Assembly: GCA_019636385.1 (NCBI GenBank)
Contig: JAHBXT010000003.1
Coordinates: 62,001-126,000 of the forward strand
DNA from: Pirellulaceae bacterium
GTDB lineage: Bacteria > Planctomycetota > Planctomycetia > Pirellulales > Pirellulaceae
Length of the DNA stretch: 64,000 nt
Direction: 5' to 3'
Part shown: positions 16,842-26,572 of the stretch, in pieces
Layout: the number at the start of each line of letters is the position of its first letter
Position numbering within the stretch: position 1 is the stretch's first letter
Translations under genes and position numbers: made by a program
Notes under the pieces: model-generated
Told to the model about the DNA's origin: nothing
Databases searched by the model: none
Seen by the model: the letters and a program-made list of their open reading frames with translations, nothing else

Positions 16842-17227
16842 GACAACTCTCCGTTAGGGATGCGCCCGGGATGCGGGCAACCTGTGAAACAGAGTTCTTT
16901 GACGGATCGCGAAATCGCCACTTCTGATCCCTCTGCGAACTCAAACCGCAATTCCCACTGGAACTGCATAGGAAACCTAGGTCAGAAAACGGCTGAGTCA
17001 AATTGTGCGACCAACTTGACCGAATAATTGAGAAGAATTCCCCCAGAGCGACACATTTCCAGGACGGGAAATCCTGGCCTGAGCCTCAAAATCGTTAGCA
17101 TCCCTAGGCAGCTACCGTACCTAAAGCCAGGACAAAAATTGCCCCGTCAAATACAGGCTTGGTACAATGGGTGTAGAGAATAACTTTTGCTAAGAGCGTG
17201 CCGTCCCAATCAACCTGAAAAAATGCA
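16842..17227. other. Divergent regulatory region between flp and the VWA gene
   Basis: 386 bases between flp (minus) and the VWA gene (plus). It includes the flp ribosome binding site and a sigma-70-like promoter candidate for the plus-strand gene, listed separately. No coding frame is convincing. Confidence 0.45.
17139..17168 (+). promoter_or_regulatory. Candidate sigma-70 promoter of the VWA gene
   Basis: TTGCCC at 17139-17144 and TACAAT at 17163-17168 with an 18-nt spacer, about 60 nt before the GTG start at 17228. The -10 differs from TATAAT at one position. Prediction by eye only. Confidence 0.35.
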
Positions 17228-19297
17228 GTGCCAGAACCTGTGATCGTCAGTACCCCTACGCTCGTCACAAACAGCGATTCGTCGGCTGAATCTGAACGGA
17301 TGCAGGAACTTCGACCGTTTGACCCGACCGGTGCAGGGATGGTTTATTCAGTTCTGGGAGGTCGTCGGCTAGCTCTGTTTGTCAGCCTAGTTGTGCATGG
17401 AGGCCTGTTGCTAATGCTGGCTGCCGCGCCGGCAGTTATACATTCCAATTCGCTCCCCAACTTCTTAGTCGCCGTGCCACTTGAACCGATCGAAGAGTTT
17501 CGATTGATCGACCAAGTGGCCCCAGCCGACATAACCTCAGTCGAAATTGGTGCCGGTAGCGCGGGATCAGAAAGTCAGACTGCCATGAGCACTGCACCCG
17601 TCTTGGCAGAATTACCGGTGCTGACATCGAACCTCGATCAACCTTTGGTCTCCAATGCAACGCATGCCAGCCAAACCGCTTTAGAAATCGCCGTTGGGCT
17701 GGTTCGCGTTCCTTCAGTCGTCAAAGGTCAGGACGGTGTCAGCCTAACAGGAACGAGCGGCGCCGTAGATCGAATCACTTACGAAATCTTGCGCTCGATG
17801 GAAGTATCGCCAACGTTGGTCCTATGGCTATTCGACCAAAGCGGTAGTTTGACCCGACAGCGTGCCGAGATTAGCGAGCGTTTCGAGCGTATCTATCAGG
17901 AGCTAGGGATGGTTACTCAGTCGCGGAACGCCGCTAATGCGCAGCTCTCTGAGCAGCGATTATTGTCGGCTATCATCGCCTTTGGACAATCGGTGTCGCT
18001 GCTGACCCCCAAGCCGACGGCTGACCTCGCCGAACTGCGCAATGCCATCGACTCGATCGAAAATGATCCGTCTGGCATCGAGCGAGTCTTTTCCGCAGTG
18101 CTGAGTAGCGTGGATCACTTCAAGTCTTTTACGCGTTCCAGCGGCAATCGGGGGCCCGCCCGCAACATCATGGCGATTATCGTCACTGATGAACGTGGCG
18201 ATGATGACGATCAGTTGGAAGCGGCCATTCAACAGTGCCGCAAGTTCGCTGTCGTCGTACATGTGCTCGGCGTTCCCGCTCCATTTGGCCGGCAAACGAC
18301 CTACGTCAAGTACATCGATCCCGACACTCGCTACGATCAGACCCCCCAATGGGGACAGGTGGATCAAGGCCCCGAGTCCGTGATGCCCGAACGCGTTCGA
18401 TTGGGATATGCTGACGACGTATTGAACGAACCGGTAATCGATGCCGGGTTCGGCCCCTATGCGCTCAGCCGCTTAGCCTACGAATCCGGCGGACTGTACT
18501 TTAACATTCATCCCAATCGTCGCATCGGCCGGCGAGTGGGCCGGAATGAAACGTCGGCTTTCGCAGCCCATATCGAATACTTCTTTGATCCAGAAGTCAT
18601 GCTCAAGTATCGGCCAGACTATGTTTCCCACTCTGAGTACCTACGGACCACTCAGTCCAGTCCGTTGCGTTGGTCGTTAATTCAGGCGGCACAGTTGGCA
18701 CAGGCGCGGGTGTTAGGGGAGGTCACTACCAGGTTCGTGCGCCGCGATGAAGCCACCTTGGTTGCCGGCCTGGCTGCGGCTCAACAATCGGCCGCACGTG
18801 TGGCACCAGAGCTCGAACGCTTAGTCGAAATTCTGAAGTCGGGTCAAGCGGGTCGTGATCGAGAGATCTCTGTGCGTTGGGTCGCCGGTTTTGATCTTGC
18901 ACTGGGAACCGTTTTGGCTCATCACGTGCGTGCCGAGTCGTACAATGAGATGTTAGCGGCAGCGCGCCGTGGACTCAACTTTGAAAACCCGCGCAACAAT
19001 ACTTGGGTGCTAGAACCCGCCAACCAAGTTTCCACCAGCATTCGGCTAGACAAGGACGCTCAGCGGGCACGTGAATTATTGCGCGAGGTGGCGGCTCAAC
19101 ATCGCGGGACGCCCTGGGGCTGGTTGGCAGAACAGGAATTGGCACACCCCATAGGATGGCGTTGGACAGAAGATTACACTGATCTGAATCCGGTCCCAGC
19201 GGAAGCCATGATTCCCAACATCATCCTACCGCCCATGGATGATCAGCGTCGTAGTCTCGCACCTTCGCCTCCTACCCGCCCATTGCCAAAGCTGTAA
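17228..19297 (+). CDS. Membrane-anchored von Willebrand factor A domain protein
   Basis: A 689-residue protein. Residues ~1-45 are polar, then one hydrophobic helix (RRLALFVSLVVHGGLLLMLAA) anchors it. A linker of ~120 residues leads to a VWA domain at ~195-360 with the metal site LVLWLFDQSGSL (Asp203, the DxSGS MIDAS motif) and IMAIIVTDERGDDD. The C-terminal ~250 residues are largely helical and contain Ala/Arg-rich repeats. Such planctomycete VWA proteins are of unknown function; VWA domains mediate protein-protein contact through a bound metal. The start is GTG with no obvious Shine-Dalgarno sequence; internal ATGs exist but would remove part of the N-terminal region. Confidence 0.75.
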   Translation: MPEPVIVSTPTLVTNSDSSAESERMQELRPFDPTGAGMVYSVLGGRRLALFVSLVVHGGLLLMLAAAPAVIHSNSLPNFLVAVPLEPIEEFRLIDQVAPADITSVEIGAGSAGSESQTAMSTAPVLAELPVLTSNLDQPLVSNATHASQTALEIAVGLVRVPSVVKGQDGVSLTGTSGAVDRITYEILRSMEVSPTLVLWLFDQSGSLTRQRAEISERFERIYQELGMVTQSRNAANAQLSEQRLLSAIIAFGQSVSLLTPKPTADLAELRNAIDSIENDPSGIERVFSAVLSSVDHFKSFTRSSGNRGPARNIMAIIVTDERGDDDDQLEAAIQQCRKFAVVVHVLGVPAPFGRQTTYVKYIDPDTRYDQTPQWGQVDQGPESVMPERVRLGYADDVLNEPVIDAGFGPYALSRLAYESGGLYFNIHPNRRIGRRVGRNETSAFAAHIEYFFDPEVMLKYRPDYVSHSEYLRTTQSSPLRWSLIQAAQLAQARVLGEVTTRFVRRDEATLVAGLAAAQQSAARVAPELERLVEILKSGQAGRDREISVRWVAGFDLALGTVLAHHVRAESYNEMLAAARRGLNFENPRNNTWVLEPANQVSTSIRLDKDAQRARELLREVAAQHRGTPWGWLAEQELAHPIGWRWTEDYTDLNPVPAEAMIPNIILPPMDDQRRSLAPSPPTRPLPKL

Positions 19298-19355
19298 GCC
19301 CTCACCAGCCGCCTCTTCCACTTGCCTGCCCTTTCCATCAGATTGAAGCCGCTCG

Positions 19356-20999
19356 ATGGTAGTTCATTTTACAAGCATCGACTGGATTGTTCTGGCCGTC
19401 TACTTTGTGGGAGTCATGCTGCTGGGCTTCTCGTTTTATTGGCGCAGCCGGGCGTCGGCTGACCAGTTCACGGCAGGCGGCAGGACGTTGCCAGGTTGGT
19501 TGGTGGGACTGTCGATCTTTGCAACGTATTTAAGCAGTATCAGTTACTTGGCCTTGCCAGGCAAATCGTTTGCCACGAATTGGAACTACTTTTTCTTCAG
19601 CCTGGGCCTGCCCATTGCTGCTTTGTTTGCCTCATGGTATTTCCTGCCGATGTATCGCGCCCAAGGGGAGGTGTCGGCCTACGCACTGCTGGAACGTCGA
19701 TTTGGACGCTGGGCTAGAATCTACGCCAGCACGTTCTATTTGATATTCCAAATTGCTCGCATCGGATTTGTGATGTATCTGATGGCCCTACCCATGTCCG
19801 TAATTTTTGGCTGGGACATCATGGTCAATCTGCTTATTACTGGCACCGTCGTGACGCTGTACTCACTGGTTGGCGGCATTGTGGCAGTGATCTGGGCCGA
19901 TGCTATTCAGGCGATTGTTCTCCTGCTAGGAGCATTGATTGCAGTGCTGGTTATCATGCTGGGAATGCCCGAAGGTCCGCGACAAGTTTTTGACTTGGGG
20001 ATCGAGCACCACAAGTTTTCTCCAGGCAGCTTGTCCTTGCTCAGCCTGTCGCAAACGACCGTGTGGTTGCTAGTGGCCTATGGAGTCTTCGAAAATCTTA
20101 AGAACTTTGGCATCGATCAAAGCTATATCCAGCGCTACATCGCGGCTAAGAGCCAATCCGAGGCCCAGCGTGCGTTATGGCTCAGCGCCTGGATGTATGT
20201 GCCGGTCAGCGCGTTGTTCTTCTTCATCGGCAGCTCGCTGTTTGCCTTCTACCAAACGCAGCCCGCTGAGAAACAAGAAGTCCGCCGCATTGTAGCGCAC
20301 CAACGCCTGATGCAGCAAGGGATTGACGCAGGCTGGTCCGAGCAAAGTGCCGGTAGCTGGAAATGGTCCGACGATTACGAGCAGCAGGTTGAGAGCTTGG
20401 CCTCAGAATTGAACGACAGTGACATTGCCGATCGCGTCTTTCCACACTTTATCGCTGCGCATTTGCCAGTCGGTGTCACCGGGTTACTGGTCGCAGCCAT
20501 CTTCGCCGCCGGCATGAGCACCGTTTCGACCTCTTTGAATTCTTCAGCGACTTTAGTGATGTACGATTTTTATCGGCCGTTGGTACCCAAGGCTGGCGAA
20601 CGTCAAATGGTCCGTGTTCTGTATGCAGCCACACTGGTATGGGGAATTTTGGGTACTGGCACGTCTCTGGCGCTGATTCCGCTGACTCAAACCGTGCTTG
20701 ATGTATGGTGGAAAGTCTCCAGCGTGCTGGGCAGCGGCTTGCTTGGATTGTTCTTGCTGGGCGTGTTGTGCCCAGCCGCCAACAGCCGCCATGCGGTCCT
20801 ATCCATCGTGTTCGGATCCCTGGTTATCGCTTGGATGATCGTGTCACCCACGCAAAGCTGGCCACCATCGCTGGATCGGCTGCGGAGCCCATTTCACGAG
20901 TACCTCGTAATTGTGGTCGGCACTCTGTCGATCGTCGGCTGCGGATTTGTACTCAGTAGATTCGGAAAAGCGTCCAATCGCCATGGCGGGCAGTCATGA
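19356..20999 (+). CDS. Sodium:solute symporter (SSS family)
   Basis: A 547-residue transporter with about 13 hydrophobic helices. The N-terminus IDWIVLAVYFVGVMLLGF and FTAGGRTLPGWLVGLSIFAT followed by YLSSISYLALPG are typical SSS helix 1-2 sequences. SLVGGIVAVIWADAIQAIVL and FAAGMSTVSTSLNSSATLVM are the conserved sodium-binding and helix-8-like regions. It would import a sugar, organic acid or amino acid with Na+; the substrate cannot be read. It shares a 4-nt overlap with the DUF218 gene, so they are co-transcribed. Confidence 0.9.
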   Translation: MVVHFTSIDWIVLAVYFVGVMLLGFSFYWRSRASADQFTAGGRTLPGWLVGLSIFATYLSSISYLALPGKSFATNWNYFFFSLGLPIAALFASWYFLPMYRAQGEVSAYALLERRFGRWARIYASTFYLIFQIARIGFVMYLMALPMSVIFGWDIMVNLLITGTVVTLYSLVGGIVAVIWADAIQAIVLLLGALIAVLVIMLGMPEGPRQVFDLGIEHHKFSPGSLSLLSLSQTTVWLLVAYGVFENLKNFGIDQSYIQRYIAAKSQSEAQRALWLSAWMYVPVSALFFFIGSSLFAFYQTQPAEKQEVRRIVAHQRLMQQGIDAGWSEQSAGSWKWSDDYEQQVESLASELNDSDIADRVFPHFIAAHLPVGVTGLLVAAIFAAGMSTVSTSLNSSATLVMYDFYRPLVPKAGERQMVRVLYAATLVWGILGTGTSLALIPLTQTVLDVWWKVSSVLGSGLLGLFLLGVLCPAANSRHAVLSIVFGSLVIAWMIVSPTQSWPPSLDRLRSPFHEYLVIVVGTLSIVGCGFVLSRFGKASNRHGGQS

Positions 21000-21862
21000 C
21001 GCTGGCTGCTGAAAGTAGCGCTCGAACTCCAGTTCGACGATGGGTGGTATGGCCGATTTGCATGCTGGCCGTCGCATCTGCCATTGCGATTGCCGCAGGT
21101 GTGACGCTGGGACGCCAGGGAGCTGAAAAGGCACTGACGCAATTGATGATGCCGGTTGGATTGAGTTGGCTGGGGCTGACGGCGTGGGTCGTGTTGGGCT
21201 GGACAATGCAAGGTATCTCTGGACGCTGGCCTGCGCTCATCGCATGGCTGTTGCTGACTGTTTGCGGTACCAGTCCACTGCCTAATTGGTGCCTAGGGCA
21301 CCTGGAAAACCAGGTAGTCGCTTATCGACCCGGACGCGACGCTCCGCTTGATGTACTGATCGTCTTAGGAGGTGGAACGCGCACCGGTCCAAGCCGCTCG
21401 GAAATTTCAGATTCAGGTGACCGTGTGGTCTATGCCGCTCAGTTGTATCTCCAAGGCCATACACGCCGGTTGATCACCACGGGATCGGCAACCGCCAGCG
21501 CTGTCCCCGGTGACCTCAGCCCCACTCAACAGACCCTGGAGATCTGGCAGGCGTTAGGAATACCCGACAACGCAATCTCCGCGCTGCCAGGGCGGAATAC
21601 GTATGAGGAGATTCAAAGTCTGCGAGCAACCCCAGAGTTATGGAATGGCCAGCGTGTCGGTGTTTTAACGAGTGCGGCACATTTGCCGCGAGCGCTTCGA
21701 CTGGCAGCACGAGCTGGTCTTTCAGACCTTATTCCCGTAGCTGCCAGCCATCGTGGCGATAGCCGTGGATTGTCAGTCCTGTCCTTCGTCCCTTCGGCTT
21801 CTAACTTAGAAAAAATGGCCGCCTGCCAGCACGAATGGATGGGTTGGCTTGTCGGCCGTTAG
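20996..21862 (+). CDS. YdcF/SanA-like DUF218 membrane protein
   Basis: A 288-residue protein with two to three N-terminal membrane helices (residues ~15-95) followed by a DUF218 (ElyC/SanA/YdcF) domain. The domain shows DVLIVLGGGTRTGPS, AAQLYLQGHTRRLITTG, NTYEEIQSLRA and VGVLTSAAHLPRALRLAARAG. This is the Rossmann-like fold whose members affect envelope integrity or bind S-adenosylmethionine. It begins within the symporter stop codon (ATGA). Function in this context is unknown. Confidence 0.82.
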   Translation: MTLAAESSARTPVRRWVVWPICMLAVASAIAIAAGVTLGRQGAEKALTQLMMPVGLSWLGLTAWVVLGWTMQGISGRWPALIAWLLLTVCGTSPLPNWCLGHLENQVVAYRPGRDAPLDVLIVLGGGTRTGPSRSEISDSGDRVVYAAQLYLQGHTRRLITTGSATASAVPGDLSPTQQTLEIWQALGIPDNAISALPGRNTYEEIQSLRATPELWNGQRVGVLTSAAHLPRALRLAARAGLSDLIPVAASHRGDSRGLSVLSFVPSASNLEKMAACQHEWMGWLVGR

Positions 21863-21928
21863 TCGGCAGCGATGCGCCCCAGGTATTCGTTGCTGCCTGT
21901 GACGGCAAAGAAATTGCGAGCATGTGTG

Positions 21929-23092
21929 ATGAACGAAGATAAGCCAAAACTGCAGACCACTGGTCGTCTAATTTTCGATATTCATTTGGACTTGGCCATG
22001 AATGCGCTGGAATGGAATCGGGACTTGCGCTGGTCGCAAGAACGGCTTCGACGCTCCGAACACATTGCCGTCATGGCTTCCGGTAGGCAAGATCGCCCGG
22101 ATCGCACCCAGAACACCGTGTGCTTTCCAGAAATGCGACGTGGGCGTGTCGGTCTGTGCGTAGCGACGCAGATTGCGCGTGTAGCCAGCGAGTATCACAC
22201 GTTGCCTGGCTGGCGTTCGGCGCATCAAGCTTGGGCGCACACGCAGGGACAACTGGCCTGGTACCGAGCCATGGAAGAGGACGGGCAATTGCTTCAGATT
22301 CGCGATTGTGCTCAGTTAGACCAACACGTTCAACTGTGGTTGGACGCTCCTGAGGACGATCCAAATTGGTACGTCGGCGACTCGCGCCGGCCGCCCACCC
22401 AGCGGCCAATCGGATATGTGTTGAGTCTGGAGGGGGCCGATTCAATTATTGACTTGGACTATTTGCATCGCAGCTATGCCGCAGGTCTGCGGGCGCTGGG
22501 TCCAGCACACTATGGCCCCGGCCGCTACGCGCTGGGAACCGATTGCACCGGTCCGCTATCGCACACAGGCCGGGAACTGATTCGCGAAATGCAGCAACTG
22601 CGGTTGATTCTGGATGTGACGCATCTGTGCGACGAAACCTTTTGGCAAGTGATTGAATCGTACGAGGGGCCGGTGTGGGCCAGTCATCAGAATTGCCGCC
22701 GCCTGGCACCTTGGAATCGTCAGTTTGCTGACGATCAAATCCGGGCTGTCATCCAGCGCGGCGGTGTGTTGGGAATGGCCTTCGACGCAATCATGATGGT
22801 CCCCGGCTGGCGGCACCTGAAGAGTCGGCCGCTAGATTTTGATTTGAAGCTCGAACGCATCTGTAGCCACATCGATCACATCTGTGACATCGCCGGCAAC
22901 GCCGAACACGTATGCATCGGCTCCGACCTCGACGGCGGCTACGGATCCGAACAAACCCCTATGGACTTGGATTCGATCGCCGATTTGCAGAAGCTGCCCG
23001 AGCTTTTGAGGCAGCGCGGTTATAGCGAAGACGATATTGAAGGTGTTCTCTGGCGTAACGCTGTCAATTTTCTGCGGTCGGCGTGGAGCTAA
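21929..23092 (+). CDS. Membrane dipeptidase-like metallopeptidase (M19)
   Basis: A ~387-residue member of the renal dipeptidase family, binuclear zinc enzymes that cleave dipeptides including D-amino-acid forms. DIHLDLAMNAL gives the HxD metal pair and SLEGADSI the bridging glutamate. DVTHLCDETFW, ASHQNCRRLAPWNRQFADDQI and CIGSDLDGGYG are the remaining M19 metal/substrate motifs. The frame is open from 21872; the ATG at 21929 is preferred because conserved sequence begins soon after, but neither start has a clear Shine-Dalgarno sequence. No signal peptide is evident, so it is probably cytosolic. It lies 66 nt after the DUF218 gene. Confidence 0.88.
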   Translation: MNEDKPKLQTTGRLIFDIHLDLAMNALEWNRDLRWSQERLRRSEHIAVMASGRQDRPDRTQNTVCFPEMRRGRVGLCVATQIARVASEYHTLPGWRSAHQAWAHTQGQLAWYRAMEEDGQLLQIRDCAQLDQHVQLWLDAPEDDPNWYVGDSRRPPTQRPIGYVLSLEGADSIIDLDYLHRSYAAGLRALGPAHYGPGRYALGTDCTGPLSHTGRELIREMQQLRLILDVTHLCDETFWQVIESYEGPVWASHQNCRRLAPWNRQFADDQIRAVIQRGGVLGMAFDAIMMVPGWRHLKSRPLDFDLKLERICSHIDHICDIAGNAEHVCIGSDLDGGYGSEQTPMDLDSIADLQKLPELLRQRGYSEDDIEGVLWRNAVNFLRSAWS

Positions 23093-23230
23093 TGTACCGA
23101 TTGCCTGCCTCCCCAGCAGCAACGTGCGGACCCCCATGCCGAAAGATCGCTGGCTCGGTTGGGACCCTGCATTTGATTGCAGCCTCTCTCAGGGACTGCG
23201 ATCAAAGCATCGCTTTTGGTTATTCTCTGG

Positions 23231-24115
23231 CTAAACCGTACAGATGCTGCGGCGGTGCAAACAGACAGCAGCGATGGTTAAACAGATCGTAGCAACAGCC
23301 AATAGCAAACCGATATCGCTCCATGGGAAGGCGGCTTGTTGGATGATCAGAGCTGGCCGATAGTAGTGCAGCACGCTGAACATGGCCAGGGTTGGGCCGG
23401 GTAGTGGGGAATTCGGTGCGATGGACAGTGGCCCAAACGGAGCAACAGATTGAGCTTGTTCGGGTTGAAAAGGATCCCAAAACTGTGCCACGAAATTGAT
23501 CAAGAACGACACCAGCAGCACCGCGAATATGACGCCCATCGCCCGACCGCGACGATCGCTAACAGCCGCAACCATGAAGGAAAATCCGCCAACCGCTAAA
23601 TACAGTGTCAATAGATTCAGCATCACATAGCCGCTGATGTTCAGTGGTGGTCGCATGTCGGGTGCCAGATAGATGGAGGCGATGAGATGTCCGATGTAGC
23701 CGCTGGCCAGAATTACAACCCCTGTCGCCAGCCAACCGATGATTTCACTTATAAACAGCAGACCACGCGAGACAGGCAATCCCAACAAGAAGTCGATGGT
23801 ACCGCGATCCACTTCCCCAGCCGGCGTGCGCGTGCAATAAATGACCTCATGTGCCCAAATGGCCGTTAGCAATGTCGGATGCACCCACAGAAAAGCCTGA
23901 GTCATAGTGCCAGTCAGATTCTTGCCAGGATCAACTCCCAAGAGTGCTGTTAGCAATGGGCGAATCAGGGGCAATCGATCGAACAGGTGATGGATGTCCC
24001 CAAGCACCTTGGGCAGCAGCGCGGTTAACAATCCCATGATAATCGCTAGTCCGACGCTGAAAATCAGCAGTTGCCAGCGAACCTCAAAGAATATCTTCCA
24101 GAGCAAGCCGCGCAT
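23231..24115 (-). CDS. ABC-2 type transporter permease
   Basis: A 294-residue membrane protein with six hydrophobic segments. It starts RGLLWKIFFEVRWQLLIFSVGL, typical of ABC-2 permeases, and contains FLLGLPVSRGLLFISEIIGW, the conserved coupling-helix region. It lies 8 nt downstream of the ATP-binding subunit gene, so the two form one exporter. The substrate is unknown; related pairs export drugs, lipids or peptides. It converges with the M19 gene. Confidence 0.85.
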   Translation of the reverse strand: MRGLLWKIFFEVRWQLLIFSVGLAIIMGLLTALLPKVLGDIHHLFDRLPLIRPLLTALLGVDPGKNLTGTMTQAFLWVHPTLLTAIWAHEVIYCTRTPAGEVDRGTIDFLLGLPVSRGLLFISEIIGWLATGVVILASGYIGHLIASIYLAPDMRPPLNISGYVMLNLLTLYLAVGGFSFMVAAVSDRRGRAMGVIFAVLLVSFLINFVAQFWDPFQPEQAQSVAPFGPLSIAPNSPLPGPTLAMFSVLHYYRPALIIQQAAFPWSDIGLLLAVATICLTIAAVCLHRRSICTV

Positions 24116-24123
24116 GGTAAACG

Positions 24124-25011
24124 TTACTCCCGAGGCGTCTCATAATAGCTATGGAACAACGCTTCCAACGAAGGCGGACTGATCGACAGGTCCACGAATG
24201 GTTGTGACGCGGCCCACTTGAAAAACTCGGGGGATGGCCCCAGCCATTGCGCTTGGACTGTTCCCTCGGCAATACTGCGCACGTCTAGCCCTTGGGGCCA
24301 TGAAATGTTGGCCGATGATCCAGCGGCCAGCACAATCTGTACGCTCCGTGGCGCTCGCTGCTTGAGTGATGCTAGCGGCTCGTCGACCACAATTCTGCCC
24401 TGGCGGATCATGGCCACACGATGACACATCTCTTCCACCTCGCTCAGCGTGTGGCTGGAAAACAACACCGTTGCACCGTCGTTCACGCAACTGCGAAGCT
24501 GCTGCATCAAATTGGCCTGCATTAGTGGATCCAGGCCAGAAGTTGGCTCGTCTAATACAACGACTCGTGGTCGATGAGCCAGCGCCAGAATTAGCGATAA
24601 CTTTTGGCGATTGCCTCGCGACATTTTGCGTACCGGCAAATCCGGCTCCAACGCAAACACATCGCACAGCTCTAACCCGCGCTGCATCACCTCGCGTTGA
24701 CGAATGCGACCGACGATTTTCAACCCTCGCCGCGCAGTAAACCATGGATAAAGACGCACGTCGCCCGGAACATAGCCTACATCGTGTTTGATCTGCGGGC
24801 TCGACCGCCAACAATCATGCCCCTGAATTCTCGCAGTTCCGGTATCGGGTCGCAGAAAACCCAGCAGGATGCGCAACGTGGTGCTCTTGCCAGCTCCGTT
24901 GGGCCCCAGAAAACCGAAAATTTGCCCTTCGTCAATTTTTAGGCTGACATCCTCTATGCCACGACGACGGCCGTAGTAGCGTCCCAGGTGACAGGTTTCG
25001 ATGATTGGCAT
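24124..25011 (-). CDS. ABC transporter ATP-binding protein
   Basis: A 295-residue nucleotide-binding subunit. Walker A is GPNGAGKST near residue 38 and the Q-loop region is HDVGYVPGDVRLYPW. The signature is the degenerate MSRGNRQK, Walker B is VVVLDEPTSGLDP and the H-loop is SSHTLSEVEEM. The C-terminal ~80 residues form the small extra domain seen in CcmA-like exporters. Its start is ATG at 25011. With the permease it would couple ATP hydrolysis to export across the inner membrane. Confidence 0.93.
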   Translation of the reverse strand: MPIIETCHLGRYYGRRRGIEDVSLKIDEGQIFGFLGPNGAGKSTTLRILLGFLRPDTGTARIQGHDCWRSSPQIKHDVGYVPGDVRLYPWFTARRGLKIVGRIRQREVMQRGLELCDVFALEPDLPVRKMSRGNRQKLSLILALAHRPRVVVLDEPTSGLDPLMQANLMQQLRSCVNDGATVLFSSHTLSEVEEMCHRVAMIRQGRIVVDEPLASLKQRAPRSVQIVLAAGSSANISWPQGLDVRSIAEGTVQAQWLGPSPEFFKWAASQPFVDLSISPPSLEALFHSYYETPRE

Positions 25012-25059
25012 GATGCAAGCCGGCCCGGCCTTCTGGCCACGATCACGTCGGCCAAACGG

Positions 25060-26361
25060 CTATTTCTGCGGCTGTGGAGACTGAGCTACCATCTCCAAAA
25101 TGTTCTCAATCAAAATTTCGCCCGTCATTTCACCTAAACTGGTGCGTGAGACATAGTCGTAGCGCGGAAAGCTTCCAAAGTCGACTTTCGTAAGAATGTA
25201 ACCAAAGGCATCGTTGGCCAAGCCCAACAACATCTGATGCTGGCCGTTCATCTTGCGCTTCAAATAGAATCCGATATTCGGTAGCGCTTCACCGGGGATC
25301 GTCGCAATTTGTGTGTCGCCCAGATTGATTAAGCTGACAGGTACGTTGACCGAGCGGTCCTGACGATTAGGATCGTGATTCAGCGGCGAGTGCACGAATA
25401 CTTGCCACAACAAATCGGAATCCACAGGGAATCGTACCGAGCGCGTCTGGCAGACGACTGCGGGATTCTTCTGGGCCGGTGTATCGCCCAACAGCCGCTG
25501 AGCTTCACTGGCCATTAAGTTCCCGATCCGCAAGCATTCTTCCCAGGTACGGTCGTCGTGCCAGTAGGCTCTTTGCGGATCGCTGGGCCGGTCTAATGCA
25601 CGATTATCAGCAGTCACCATCCCCCCCTGCGCACCGTTGAAAAACACGCCCAGGCCTCCCAAGTCTGACTCGAGCTTGTCGCACAAGGGGCCGATAGCAT
25701 CGGGGCTGACGATACCGACTTCGTTGCCCAGGACTTCAGGGTGAATGGCATAGTTGACCAGTGTAAAAATCGTTGTGCCATCCGGAGTTTGCGCTTGCAG
25801 GATGTTCATTCGGCGGTCATAGAGGTCTGGAGCATAATAGTTGTAGGCAATTTTTCCTTTGGCCACGCCGCTGGCCGAGCGTAACACAGCGGGTTGTAAC
25901 GAGTCCACAGCATCTTGAATGGCCGCAGCTGCTTGATCGACCACCAAGTCGATGTACTTCAGGTCTCCCGTATGTCCACCTTTGCCATCCGGGAAGGCAT
26001 AAGCGTCAGGGGCGCTGTGGGTGTGCGTCGAGGCCACGATAATGTTTTCCTTGGGCACTCCCTGTACTTTGGCGCGGACTCGCTCGCATAATACCGACGG
26101 AAATCCCAGCAGGTCCAGGCAGCACATGGCTACTTTTGTTTCGCCATTAGCAAACGCCACCGCGCGCGCGGTCAGCTCGCCGCGCGCTTCCTTGGCCATT
26201 CGAGGTGCCCCCATGCCGCCCGATACACCAACCGGCAGCTTGGGCTGAATCGACTTCTTGGCTGCACCCGCAGTAAACTGTGCAGACGCCCCCTGGCTGT
26301 TTACGACAACGATAGCCAGAGCCACAATAGCCAGCCGACACTGAGAATTCAACGCGATCAT
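25060..26361 (-). CDS. Exported neutral/alkaline ceramidase-like protein
   Basis: A ~433-residue secreted protein with a signal peptide ending near SAQ. Mature sequence FTAGAAKKSIQPKLPVGVSGG, GELTARAVAFANGETKVAMC and IIVASTHTHSAPD matches the N-terminal catalytic part of neutral/non-lysosomal ceramidases, where the THTHS histidines bind zinc. NYAIHPEVLGNE and FFNGAQGGM are further conserved segments. True ceramidases are longer and end in an immunoglobulin-like domain, which is missing here, so ceramide may not be the substrate. The ATG at 26361 is preferred to GTG at 26376. It lies 48 nt upstream of the ABC gene in the same direction. Confidence 0.82.
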   Translation of the reverse strand: MIALNSQCRLAIVALAIVVVNSQGASAQFTAGAAKKSIQPKLPVGVSGGMGAPRMAKEARGELTARAVAFANGETKVAMCCLDLLGFPSVLCERVRAKVQGVPKENIIVASTHTHSAPDAYAFPDGKGGHTGDLKYIDLVVDQAAAAIQDAVDSLQPAVLRSASGVAKGKIAYNYYAPDLYDRRMNILQAQTPDGTTIFTLVNYAIHPEVLGNEVGIVSPDAIGPLCDKLESDLGGLGVFFNGAQGGMVTADNRALDRPSDPQRAYWHDDRTWEECLRIGNLMASEAQRLLGDTPAQKNPAVVCQTRSVRFPVDSDLLWQVFVHSPLNHDPNRQDRSVNVPVSLINLGDTQIATIPGEALPNIGFYLKRKMNGQHQMLLGLANDAFGYILTKVDFGSFPRYDYVSRTSLGEMTGEILIENILEMVAQSPQPQK

Positions 26362-26572
26362 GATTGGTACTCGCACAGGTATTACAGCGATTCAGGTTCC
26401 ACCGGCTGCTCACGAACCTACGCCAGCAGCCATTGCAAATCGCCCTTAGAATAGATCGACTCGCCACCCCCGGCAAGCAGCCATTGCCCCTCGCAGTAGA
26501 TTCCAGCGCGATGGGCCGACCGCCCCACCAGTAAAATCCGGCGTTTGCCCCAAGCCCGTCCGCCCGCTCTGG

